64,000 nucleotides of DNA from Neorhizobium populisoli (GTDB lineage: Bacteria > Pseudomonadota > Alphaproteobacteria > Rhizobiales > Rhizobiaceae). Within the stretch, counting starts at the first letter, position 1; every line of letters starts with the position of its first letter. Below the pieces are notes generated by a model. That model was given only the letters and a program-made list of their open reading frames with translations. It was not told the DNA's origin and made no database searches. Shown piece by piece: positions 18,186-25,960 of the stretch. Location: contig NZ_JAHYCB010000001.1 in NCBI RefSeq assembly GCF_019430945.1, positions 372,001 through 436,000 of the forward strand, given 5' to 3'. The position numbers were made by a program, and so were the translations under genes.

Positions 18186-18959
18186 GTGTACAATATCAGT
18201 TCGCATTTTCGCATCGTTGTCGCATTCGTCATGCGCGAAATCGCAACTCGCTATGGCAAGAACCCCGGCGGTTATATCTGGGCGCTTATCGAGCCAGTCG
18301 CATTCATTGCCATCATGTCACAAATCATGGGCGTTTTTGGTAAAGTGCCGCCAGTCGGGGAAAGCTTCGCGCTCTTTTATTCCACAGGCTATCTTGGCTA
18401 TAACTTTTTCAAAGCTATGGAAGGATACCTCAGCTCTGCAATCAGCTCCAACAGGAACCTTCTGGCCTATCCGGTGGTCGCTCCTGTAGACGCGGTTGTC
18501 GCCCGCTTTATTCTACAAGGCGCAACATCCGTGGTTGTCACAGGCGTTATTATAGGCGCCGAGCTTTTGACGGGCCGCTATGAAGTAAGGCTCAATTGGG
18601 CGCCGATACTTGAAGCGATTGGCTTGGCCTGGATATTTGCGTTTGGCATAGCATCCCTCAATATTGTACTATTCGACAGCTACCCGCTATATCAAAAGGT
18701 ATACTCTATCGTAACTCGTCCATTGCTACTTCTTTCCGGGGTTCTATTTTTGCCGAACAGCATGCCCGAGCCGATGAAAGGGTATATTTTAAGTAATCCG
18801 ATTGCGCATATCATAATATTATTTCGGCGGGGCTTCTACGGTCAAGGCGGGGCGGACGGCCTGAATTTGCAATTCCTGATCATCACCTCGACAGCAACCC
18901 TTTTTATGGGACTGGGCTTTTTCACTTTCTGGCGCGGCGCTCGATCTCGCCGCATTTGA
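18186..18959 (+). CDS. ABC-2 polysaccharide export permease, KpsM/Wzm type, without a neighbouring ATPase
   Basis: A 257-residue inner-membrane protein with six predicted helices and the conserved N-terminal amphipathic block REIATRYGKNPGGYIWALIEP that defines KpsM/RkpT-like capsule or O-antigen export permeases. The best start is a GTG at 18186 giving full family length; there is no clear ribosome site. Such permeases need a KpsT/Wzt ATPase, and neither this nor KpsE/KpsD or glycosyltransferases are encoded nearby. The partner must lie elsewhere, or the gene is a stranded remnant of a capsule locus. It is more AT-rich than the core genes. Confidence 0.85.
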   Translation: MYNISSHFRIVVAFVMREIATRYGKNPGGYIWALIEPVAFIAIMSQIMGVFGKVPPVGESFALFYSTGYLGYNFFKAMEGYLSSAISSNRNLLAYPVVAPVDAVVARFILQGATSVVVTGVIIGAELLTGRYEVRLNWAPILEAIGLAWIFAFGIASLNIVLFDSYPLYQKVYSIVTRPLLLLSGVLFLPNSMPEPMKGYILSNPIAHIIILFRRGFYGQGGADGLNLQFLIITSTATLFMGLGFFTFWRGARSRRI

Positions 18960-19086
18960 TGATAGGGCGCGGTGGTATGCGATTATTGATTTGCACCGAG
19001 AGCTGACCCGGGATTGCTGGAAATTATCACTGAGAATTAACCCATGTTTCAATCATTCCTCGTGAGGTTTCAGCGGGGGCTCTGGA

Positions 19087-19320
19087 GTGATCGACATGGC
19101 GTTACTGAGCGTAATACGACGCTGGCATTTTCGAGAGCGTCTATAGATCCGGGAGATTCGCCGCACGACCGGTCTGTCACGGAATAGCTATCCGCCAATA
19201 TCTGCGCTTGGACGGCATGGAGCCGAAGTTCAAGGTCCCGGAGCGGCCGAGCAAGCTTGATCCGTTCGCGGAGCAAGCGCCTCGGACAAGATCATAATCG
19301 GGCACAGGAAGACAGTGGAG
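19087..19320 (+). mobile_element. Remnant of IS21-family transposase gene istA
   Basis: Starting at GTG 19087 the translation reads MIDMALLSVIRRWHFRERL, then an in-frame stop, then IREI, a shift, TGLSRN, another shift, and YLRLDGMEPKFKVPERPSKL with DPFAEQA, ending near 19280. A further 40 bases align weakly with the SRKQKRT block. This is the N-terminal helix-turn-helix part of IS21 IstA, broken by an amber codon and at least two frameshifts. The catalytic domain, istB and the terminal repeats were not found. Confidence 0.8.
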
Positions 19321-19517
19321 CGCGCTGAGCATCCTTTGGAGTTGTCGACAAGTAAGGGAACGTCACCGAGCTGTACACGGAAGCTGAGGCGATTTTGAGC
19401 CGGGTTCCTCGCTATGGTCTGTCAATCATATGCCAGAAAAACGAGAAGCTTTTTTCCCGTCCGAGTTTGCAAAACCCTGCGCCATCAACATGCGCAAGCC
19501 CTTGTGACACAGGCAGT

Positions 19518-19814
19518 TCAGATGGTCAGAGCCGATGCCGACAAAAGCAGCACGCCTGCGCCGACCACTCCGATCTTCAATATATGCCGGGCGATAGACC
19601 CCGCCCCTCGCCTATCGGATACGAGCGAGGTTTCCAGATAGATGCGGTAATAAAAATTCTGGTCGTCGGAGGCTACCAGGTTGTCGAACATATGCGGCAG
19701 GATACCCTTATGGGTCCTGATCGAGCCGCCGGAGGTCTTGATCAGCAATTGCTGCCTGTCGGCATCATAGGACGCCGCCCGCAATTGCTTGGTGTTCAGG
19801 GAAACCCACTGCAT
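19518..19814 (-). CDS. KTSC-like small protein with C-terminal membrane helix
   Basis: From the ATG at 19814 (strong GGAGG, 6-base spacing) the product is 98 residues. Residues 1-65 (MQWVSLNTKQLRAASYDADR then QQLLIKTSGGSIRTHKGI) resemble the KTSC fold, and residues about 78-98 (ARHILKIGVVGAGVLLLSAS) form one membrane anchor at the C-terminus. KTSC domains are short, often phage- or lysyl-tRNA-synthetase-associated, with no firm biochemical role. A longer reading from 19841 is less likely because the ribosome site serves 19814. The resemblance is moderate. Confidence 0.6.
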   Translation of the reverse strand: MQWVSLNTKQLRAASYDADRQQLLIKTSGGSIRTHKGILPHMFDNLVASDDQNFYYRIYLETSLVSDRRGAGSIARHILKIGVVGAGVLLLSASALTI

Positions 19815-19988
19815 GCCACCCTCCGTTCGCGCCTGCAGCAATTAGCGCATCTGAGAATGCGCCCGTCAAGCTTGGAGCAATCCCGCCATGCGATTGGGCA
19901 TGCAGGCTTTCATGAAAAATTCATCATAATGAAGGGAACCGAAGCCGATCGAACGAGTTCTCTGCGCCGAAATACCAAGGTGTGAATG

Positions 19989-20246
19989 ATGAGTGAAATG
20001 ATCGATATCGACGATATCCTGTGGAGTTCCCCCGTCAGAGTTCGGATCGGATATGGGTTTCCCGAAACGATCCGCGGCCCGCGCGAAGCCCTCGAATATC
20101 TCAAATGGCGCTGGCCGGTGCGCGAAGGCGCAAATTATATCAACGCATTAACGGATTGCGCGGCTGCGCTGCAGAAAAAGCTCCCGCTTGACCGGGTGCG
20201 TGAAAGCTTCGTTCTGGCCAGTATCGAAGCGAAAATGCTGAGCTGA
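19989..20246 (+). CDS. DUF982 protein
   Basis: An 85-residue cytoplasmic protein with the DUF982 pattern: WSSPVRVRIGYGFPETIRGP then REALEYLKWRWPVREG and a C-terminal helix. DUF982 proteins occur in multiple copies in rhizobia and have no known function. ATG codons at 19986 and 19989 are both possible; AAGG at 19977-19980 is better spaced for the second. A paralogue lies at 32936-33178 in this window. Confidence 0.8.
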   Translation: MSEMIDIDDILWSSPVRVRIGYGFPETIRGPREALEYLKWRWPVREGANYINALTDCAAALQKKLPLDRVRESFVLASIEAKMLS

Positions 20247-20417
20247 CATTGCGGCATCAGAGTTGTCACGATGACGGATCGGGCGACTTACATCTCGGTC
20301 CGATCCGCCCGAAACCATTCATTAATCTTTCTTACTAGGGTCTCCGTTAAGAGGTTAACGCTAGAACGGTGAGCAACGGCGATGTTGCCGTTAGTTATCC
20401 TTATGAGAAGGATCGCC

Positions 20418-20534
20418 ATGACGGCGATGATCAGTATGAAGCTCACTGTTTCCGACGCCGTTACGGCATGCGCAACCATTGGTTCGCTCACCAGCATTCT
20501 CTATGTAGGCCATCTGTTCGCGGCGCTGTTCTAG
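20418..20534 (+). CDS. Putative 38-residue membrane protein
   Basis: The frame begins with an ATG 6 bases after GAGAAGGA and reads MTAMISMKLTVSDAVTACAT followed by IGSLTSILYVGHLFAALF and a stop: one hydrophobic helix. An ATG 15 bases upstream is a possible alternative start. A competing minus-strand frame over the same bases lacks a ribosome site. No homologue is recalled, so this is tentative. Confidence 0.4.
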   Translation: MTAMISMKLTVSDAVTACATIGSLTSILYVGHLFAALF

Positions 20535-20559
20535 GCCCGGGCGATCAGAAAGAGCCGAC

Positions 20560-20844
20560 CTATATCGGCCAATAGATATCAGACCGAAAATCTGCCGGAA
20601 TATCCGTAAGCCCGCCGATCGCCTCGGCCGCGAAACGGATTTGCATTGCCCGGTAGGAAATGTCGCGCGGCACGGGAATGCCCGTCAGCGTTTGGCGATT
20701 GTGCCAGGTCTCGTATCCCGTTGCCCTGATCCGGCGTTCCGCCTCGGCCAACACATCGTCCCGACACGGGGTCCCGGTTTCACCGACCGTTTCTTCCAGC
20801 GCAGCGGACGAAGAGCGCCCACCCTCGATAACCCTGAATATCAT
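20560..20844 (-). CDS. Small hypothetical protein (94 residues)
   Basis: The credible start is the ATG at 20844 (MIFRVIEGGRSSSAALEE) with GGGACGAG upstream; codons further upstream do not look coding. The middle carries DDVLAEAERRIRATGYETWH and the end FRSDIYWPI. This resembles short rhizobial proteins of unknown function. There is no signal peptide or membrane segment. Confidence 0.65.
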   Translation of the reverse strand: MIFRVIEGGRSSSAALEETVGETGTPCRDDVLAEAERRIRATGYETWHNRQTLTGIPVPRDISYRAMQIRFAAEAIGGLTDIPADFRSDIYWPI

Positions 20845-21025
20845 GCGTCTCGTCCCGCCTGTCCGATTCGATCCGGACTGATGGATAGCCTGCGCGATAT
20901 TCGTTGCCGAAAGGCTAAAGTAGCATCTTCCTAAAGTAGCCGGGCGGCGCAAATGGTGGTAGGATACGAGCTGTTGTCAGGTGGAGGAGCACCGGGCGGC
21001 AAACATGCGGTAAGAGGAGACCGGC

Positions 21026-21130
21026 ATGGCGTATCTGGAATTTTTCACAACGCTTAATCCGATCGTACTGGCGATCCTGGCGATCGTTCTGTGCTGCGGC
21101 GCCTACGACTATTGGATGCAATCGAAATAA
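21026..21130 (+). CDS. 34-residue single-pass membrane protein
   Basis: Strong ribosome site (GAGGAGA, 5-6 bases) before an ATG. The product MAYLEFFTTLNPIVLAILAI then VLCCGAYDYWMQSK has one central hydrophobic helix and a polar C-terminus. The signal quality and clean composition suggest a genuine small membrane protein. Function unknown. Confidence 0.55.
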   Translation: MAYLEFFTTLNPIVLAILAIVLCCGAYDYWMQSK

Positions 21131-21246
21131 CGATTGCCGTAGGCTTTTGATTTTACATCGCATGCCGGTCAGTCACATTTCCGGCAGGTTGTGGGATGCG
21201 CCTTTGCGAAAGCGGCTGTTGCTGCTATCCATGCCCTTCCTTTGAC

Positions 21247-21906
21247 ATGGCATGGAGATCAGACTTGAGCGCCGGCATCCAGTTCGAAGACACATCGACC
21301 TCGCTCAGCGGCAAGCTGCAGGAGCTGATCGGCGGTATCAGCGGACAATATGTGACGTTGCGCGCGCTGATGAACGCAGTCGGCGAACAAGGTCTGCTGA
21401 TCCTCTGCGCCATCGCCTCCCTGCCCTTCCTGCTGCCGGTCTCGATACCGGGCGTCAGCACCGTCTTCGGGGCGGCCATCATCCTGATCAGCCTGGCGAT
21501 CGCCGCAAACCGTCTGCCCTGGCTGCCGAAGAAGATTTTGGACCGCGAACTCGATACGAAAAAACTCGTGCCTGCGCTGCAGCGAGGGCTCGGTATCGTT
21601 TCCCGCCTGGACCGTCTGCTGAAGCCGCGGCTCATCGCGCTGACCACCGGCCTCTTCGTCAACCGGCTCAACGCTCTGGCGATCACGCTTGCCGGCGTGC
21701 TCCTGATGTTTCCCCTCGGCCTCATCCCGTTTTCGAACACGCTGCCGGGGATCGCGATCCTGCTTCTGTCCACCGGCATGATCCAGCGCGACGGGGCGGT
21801 GGTGCTCGGTGGCTATCTCTTCAACGTCATCACGATCATCTATTTTAGCGCACTAGCCTATGGCGCCTTCAGCGCCGGCCGCGGCGTCGCTTCCATGCTG
21901 GGCTGA
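21247..21906 (+). CDS. ExoD-family exopolysaccharide-synthesis-associated membrane protein
   Basis: The roughly 215-residue protein matches the ExoD family. It has a cytoplasmic N-terminus (LSGKLQELIGGISGQYVTLR) and several membrane helices, including LLILCAIASLPFLLPVSIPG and ALAITLAGVLLMFPLGLIPF. ExoD was found in Sinorhizobium through mutants defective in exopolysaccharide and alkali tolerance; its biochemical role is unclear. A TTG at 21265 has a better-spaced GGAG than the ATG at 21247, so the true start may be 18 bases downstream. Confidence 0.85.
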   Translation: MAWRSDLSAGIQFEDTSTSLSGKLQELIGGISGQYVTLRALMNAVGEQGLLILCAIASLPFLLPVSIPGVSTVFGAAIILISLAIAANRLPWLPKKILDRELDTKKLVPALQRGLGIVSRLDRLLKPRLIALTTGLFVNRLNALAITLAGVLLMFPLGLIPFSNTLPGIAILLLSTGMIQRDGAVVLGGYLFNVITIIYFSALAYGAFSAGRGVASMLG

Positions 21907-21937
21907 GCCAAAGCTCCCCCGGCGAGCCTGCGGGCTA

Positions 21938-22228
21938 TCAGCGGCCGTTGCGCGCCCTGCGGCGCCGAGCCCACCAGCAGGCGAGCTTTCGCCTCTGGCG
22001 GCGCACGAAGGGCAGATCCTGCGACAGGACGAGGAAACCGAGCGGCAACATCCAGAAACCGAGAATCGGCAAAAATCCGAGCGTGCCGCAGACAATCAGC
22101 GCCAGACCGATGACGATTCGGCCGATGCGCGAGCGGGGCATGGGAATCTGCACGCTGCCGAGCGCCAATTTGCCCGTCTGCGGGTCCATTCCGAATCTTG
22201 TCTGCTTCCGAGCCTCAGCCAACGGCAA
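21938..22228 (-). CDS. Small membrane protein, PGPGW-like
   Basis: Begins at a TTG (22228) with AGGAG five bases upstream; 96 residues. A polar N-terminus is followed by a hydrophobic hairpin (IGRIVIGLALIVCGTLGFLP then ILGFWMLPLGFLVLS) and a very basic tail (RRQRRKLACWWARRRRARNG). The paired-helix layout resembles the PGPGW putative transmembrane family. Function unknown. It is convergent with the ExoD-type gene. Confidence 0.65.
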   Translation of the reverse strand: MPLAEARKQTRFGMDPQTGKLALGSVQIPMPRSRIGRIVIGLALIVCGTLGFLPILGFWMLPLGFLVLSQDLPFVRRQRRKLACWWARRRRARNGR

Positions 22229-22375
22229 CTGTCTCCTGTGGGAAAGTCATCTATTTCCCGAGGAGATGGGGCTTAAATGGGGATAAAACAAGCAAGTTTC
22301 ATTTTTTTGAAAAAACCGCTTGGCAAAACCGAAAAGCATTTGTATTACCCGCCCCACACGCCGCCACGGCGGTGT

Positions 22376-22450
22376 TCCCTGGTAGCTCAGCGGTAGAGCA
22401 TTCGACTGTTAATCGACAGGTCGCCGGTTCGAATCCGGCCCGGGGAGCCA
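22376..22450 (+). tRNA. tRNA-Asn (anticodon GTT)
   Basis: 75-base cloverleaf with encoded CCA. The acceptor TCCCTGG pairs with CCGGGGA, the anticodon loop CTGTTAA gives GTT, and the T-arm is GGTTCGAATCC. It marks the right edge of the variable region that begins at tRNA-Cys. No integrase or duplicated tRNA end was seen next to it. Confidence 0.96.
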
Positions 22451-22456
22451 GTTTCT

Positions 22457-22493
22457 GAAAGGCCTGTACAGCAATGTGCGGGCCTTTCTTCTT
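22457..22493 (+). terminator. Terminator of tRNA-Asn
   Basis: GAAAGGCC pairs with GGCCTTTC, followed by TTCTTT, starting 7 bases after the tRNA. The next 190 bases to the DUF2264 stop hold nothing recognisable. Confidence 0.75.
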
Positions 22494-22683
22494 TCCGTAT
22501 CAAGCGTTTATGACATGGGAATAAAGCGCTCCGCTTGGGCGCGATACTTCCGTTCGCATGTCCTTGGAAAGGCCTGCGCTATCAGTCGCCGATCAGGATA
22601 CGCCATTGATTGCGTAATTCGCTGTTGCGCTGGGCAGGCGGGAGCTGAATGTCGGACGGGGCGCCAAACGACGCCTCCCCTTG

Positions 22684-24549
22684 CTAGTTCGGGATGCCGC
22701 GCATCAGCGTAACTTGTACGCCTCTGGCTGCTATGTCCGCCCTCAGCACATCAACGTCGGGAGCCGCTGGCCGTTGCGCGAGGACGTGACGCGCGGCCAG
22801 GCTTTCCGCCTGGGCGAACACGGCAATCGCAAGCACGGTCACGCCGGCCGGCACGTCTCCCATCAATTGCGGCACGATGGTTCTCGGCGAGATGAGATTT
22901 GTGTTCGGGGCTGCGAAATGGCAGCGGCCCTGCCGATTTGTGGCGGGAGAGAGGTCGTAGACGGCGGAAATATCCTCTTCCGTCGTTGCCACCGCAGACC
23001 CCTCGGCTTCCGCCATGAGGCCATCACCGCGCGCAATGGCAAAGCCGCCCTCGATCGTCGACAGCGCCCGCGGCGTGTCGATGCGGTGGAGGCGGACGTG
23101 GTAACCGCTATCCCAGTAGAGGAAGGTCTCGACGGAAACGTCTGCAAACGGCTTCCAGAGGCCATAGAGCAGGCCATCCTCGGTCACCATCGCCTGTTCA
23201 TTGTCCTCGCGGACGCGGAAATGCACGCCGTCGTCGCTGAAGCCGATCATGTTGTCGAGCACGGCGTTCTTGAAACGCCATGGATCGTTTTCGATGCTGA
23301 AGCCATAGCGGGCGGAATAGGCGAACTTGGCGTATTTTTCCGGTCCGAAACGCACGAACGTATTGCCGGCGCTCGTCTGCTGGCCGCTGGAGAGTGCAAT
23401 CGTGTCACCGGGTGGGTTGGCGATGACGAAGCCGGCGTGTTTCTGCACGGACAGCTCTTTGCGCGGTGTGCAGGCCTGTTCTTCCGTGGCCCAGAACGGA
23501 TGGCTCTCCGGCAGCATCAGCGGTAAGAAGGCCTTGAATGCCCAATAAGGCGATTGGGCCGAATTATAGGGTTCCGACATGATGAGGTTCGGGTAACCGT
23601 AACCAACCGGCAGGATGTCGTCTCGTGTTGCGAAAGGCTGGCTTGCCCACCAGCGCAGGTTTCGCAGATAAAAACCTTTCTGCTGGCCCCAGGAGATCGT
23701 CTCGTCCCCAGCCAGTGCGGTTGCACCAAAGAAGCCTGCAATCGCGAAGCGGTAGGTCATCGAGCGACCGAAGCAGAGCCCGGCGCCATCGTCGGCGAAC
23801 CAGCGGGTCATGTCCTCGGCGATCAGGCTTGCCCGGTCGCGATATCCTTGTGTCCAGTCGCCACCGTCAAGAGCCGCAAGGACGAGACCGTAGAAATGCA
23901 GTGCGAAGGGGACGTAATGGTCGGCGCGGCGAGTGTTGCCATCATGGTACCAGCCGTCGCCGAGATAGAAGGCGTCGAGCTCGCGGATGTAAACTTCGTC
24001 TAGGCTGCGGTCATAATCGACACCGACATGGCGTAGGCCCATGCCGACCATCAGGCGGAAGAATTTCCAGTTATTGTCCGCATGCCTTTTGCCATGGCCT
24101 GCGATGAGATAGGCGGCGACGTTGCCACGCTCAGTCTCGCTCAGCGGCTCCCAGATTTTTTCCGGCACCAGCCTGAGCGCGAAGCCGATGGCCGCGAGCT
24201 CGACGAGCCGCTGGCTGACGTCGAACGTGTCGCCCCAATATTCCGAATGCTGGGGATCGCAGCCATTCGCGAGGCCGCGGGCGATCGGCGCCCAATCGAT
24301 CCAGTCAGCGCCGCCGACCTGAGCGGGTGCCAAGCCCCAGAGGAGCCGGGAATACCCTTCGAGATCGGCCGAGGCCTGTTCGAAATGCGCGCCTGCCGAG
24401 TCGAGCCGGATGCGCGCGCCGCCCTTCGAGCGGTATTTCTCAACCGGCTGAGCCAAGTCCTTCAAGGCCTGCATCACGTCGGCGCGGGTCTTCAGCGGAT
24501 TGCGAGCCCAGGGGCGGAAAAGGCGGTCGTCGAAAATCGCGTCGGTCAT
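22684..24549 (-). CDS. DUF2264 protein in a uronic-acid oligosaccharide locus
   Basis: A 621-residue cytoplasmic protein with no signal peptide. The first about 350 residues carry the DUF2264 pattern (RNPLKTRADVMQALKDLAQP, DNNWKFFRLMVGMGL, DGWYHDGNTRRADHYVPFAL), a helical stretch likely to form an alpha/alpha toroid. The C-terminal about 250 residues are beta-rich. The domain is found with carbohydrate-degrading genes, and the fold resembles polysaccharide lyases and unsaturated uronyl hydrolases, but no activity is established. It is the last gene of the minus-strand run after the ABC importer, 70 bases from the binding protein, so it should act on the imported sugar. Confidence 0.85.
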   Translation of the reverse strand: MTDAIFDDRLFRPWARNPLKTRADVMQALKDLAQPVEKYRSKGGARIRLDSAGAHFEQASADLEGYSRLLWGLAPAQVGGADWIDWAPIARGLANGCDPQHSEYWGDTFDVSQRLVELAAIGFALRLVPEKIWEPLSETERGNVAAYLIAGHGKRHADNNWKFFRLMVGMGLRHVGVDYDRSLDEVYIRELDAFYLGDGWYHDGNTRRADHYVPFALHFYGLVLAALDGGDWTQGYRDRASLIAEDMTRWFADDGAGLCFGRSMTYRFAIAGFFGATALAGDETISWGQQKGFYLRNLRWWASQPFATRDDILPVGYGYPNLIMSEPYNSAQSPYWAFKAFLPLMLPESHPFWATEEQACTPRKELSVQKHAGFVIANPPGDTIALSSGQQTSAGNTFVRFGPEKYAKFAYSARYGFSIENDPWRFKNAVLDNMIGFSDDGVHFRVREDNEQAMVTEDGLLYGLWKPFADVSVETFLYWDSGYHVRLHRIDTPRALSTIEGGFAIARGDGLMAEAEGSAVATTEEDISAVYDLSPATNRQGRCHFAAPNTNLISPRTIVPQLMGDVPAGVTVLAIAVFAQAESLAARHVLAQRPAAPDVDVLRADIAARGVQVTLMRGIPN

Positions 24550-24619
24550 CGGTCAAACTCATGGCTGAAAAGAGAAACGGCGCAGGAGATTGCTCCTGCG
24601 CCGCCTGTTTGAAAACCCG

Positions 24620-25906
24620 TCAGATCTTCAGGATACGTTTGGCGTCAGCCATTAGCTGTTCGCCGGCTTCCTTCGGACTGACCTGACCGAAGGCCACCTT
24701 GTCGGCCATCGGGCGGAACGAGCGCTCTTCGAACTCGGAAGCGCCAAGCGGCACCGGCGGCGGATATTTACCGACGCGACCTTCGATCGACTTGATATAT
24801 TCGACCGTCAGCTTCGAGACGTCGTCCAGCGACGGCTGCACCAGCGCTTGGATGTCGGTATTGACCGGCACGCCGCGCTCGACCTGCAGGGCTTTGCCGG
24901 CTTCCGGCTCGTTGATGAAGTAGTCAATGAATTTCGCGGCCAGTTCCGGGTTTTTGGAGGTGCTGGCAATCGCCCAATGCAGGCCTGGACGATAGAACAG
25001 GCCGGACGGTGCCGAAGCATTCAGGATCGGCATTGAGCTGATCGCCAGCGGTGTCTTGCTGACGCCCTGGAAGGCGGTGAGCTGGTTGGAGAAGGCGATC
25101 GCCATCACCGCGTTGCCCGTTGCCATCGGGTTGGAATCGACCAGCAGTTTGTCCATCGCCTGGACTTCTGCGCTGCTGCAGCCGCCAGCCTTGGCGAGGT
25201 CGTTCCAGTAGGTGTACCAGGCGGTCGCGTCATCAGCCGTAAAGCCTGCAGCGCCTTCCGGCGTATAGAGCAGCTTGCCGCGCTGGGTCAGCCAGGACTG
25301 GAAGGCATAGAGATAACGGGAGCAATTGCCGGTCGCCCAGACGTTCTTTTTGCCGATCGACTTGGTCAGTTCGACGCTGATCTTGGCAAAGTCATCCCAG
25401 GTGGTCGTGGCGGACGGCGGCGGAAGGCCGGCCTTCTTGAAGGCTTCCGTGTCGTAGAACAGCGCGAAAGCGTTGAGCGACAGCGGCATGCCGGTGACCT
25501 TGCCGTCCACCGTGCCGAGATCGAGCACGCCGGGCGCGAGTTTGCTCGTGCGGATCGACTTGTTGAGATAGTCGTTGAGCGGCAGGGCAGCACCTCGACG
25601 CGCGAAATCGGCAAAACGGCCGGGCTCGAGCTGATAGATGTCAGGCGCATTGCCGCCGGCCATCATAGTCGTCAGCTTTGTCCAGTAGTCGTTGCCGCCC
25701 ACTTCGCCATTGATCTTGACGCCCGCATTGGCCGCCTCGAACAGCTTTGCGACGCCGAGCGTGCGCTCAGCGCGGTTCGGCGTGCCCCACCAGTAGAGGC
25801 GCATGGTCTTTTCCTGCGCCATTGCCTGGAAAGCCGGCATCGAGCCAACGGCTGCGCCGGCGCCGAGCATGGCGCTGTTGGTCAGGAATTTCCGTCTGTT
25901 GAGCAT
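24620..25906 (-). CDS. Sugar ABC transporter substrate-binding protein (family 1), Tat-type signal
   Basis: A 428-residue periplasmic binding protein. The N-terminus has a twin-arginine signal (NRRKFLTNSAMLGAGAAVG) with cleavage near AMAQ. The mature part has family 1 features (RLYWWGTPNRAERT, GGNAPDIYQLEPGRFADFA, YFINEPEAGKALQVERGVPV). It should capture the oligosaccharide for the permeases encoded upstream. Ligand identity is inferred from the adjacent GH88 enzyme. It begins 54 bases after the ATPase gene. Confidence 0.93.
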   Translation of the reverse strand: MLNRRKFLTNSAMLGAGAAVGSMPAFQAMAQEKTMRLYWWGTPNRAERTLGVAKLFEAANAGVKINGEVGGNDYWTKLTTMMAGGNAPDIYQLEPGRFADFARRGAALPLNDYLNKSIRTSKLAPGVLDLGTVDGKVTGMPLSLNAFALFYDTEAFKKAGLPPPSATTTWDDFAKISVELTKSIGKKNVWATGNCSRYLYAFQSWLTQRGKLLYTPEGAAGFTADDATAWYTYWNDLAKAGGCSSAEVQAMDKLLVDSNPMATGNAVMAIAFSNQLTAFQGVSKTPLAISSMPILNASAPSGLFYRPGLHWAIASTSKNPELAAKFIDYFINEPEAGKALQVERGVPVNTDIQALVQPSLDDVSKLTVEYIKSIEGRVGKYPPPVPLGASEFEERSFRPMADKVAFGQVSPKEAGEQLMADAKRILKI

Positions 25907-25960
25907 TGTCTCCTCCTCATCTGCTCGTCATTGTAATTCGCTTGGGCAATTCGTTTGGTC

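Noticed and set aside
15425..18959. Complete capsule synthesis and export locus
   Set aside because: Only a glycan-modifying protein and one permease are present; the ATPase, outer-membrane components and glycosyltransferases are absent.
14815..22375. Integrative element inserted in a tRNA gene
   Set aside because: No integrase gene, no duplicated tRNA 3' end and no direct repeats were found. tRNA-Cys presents its 5' end, not its 3' end, to the region.
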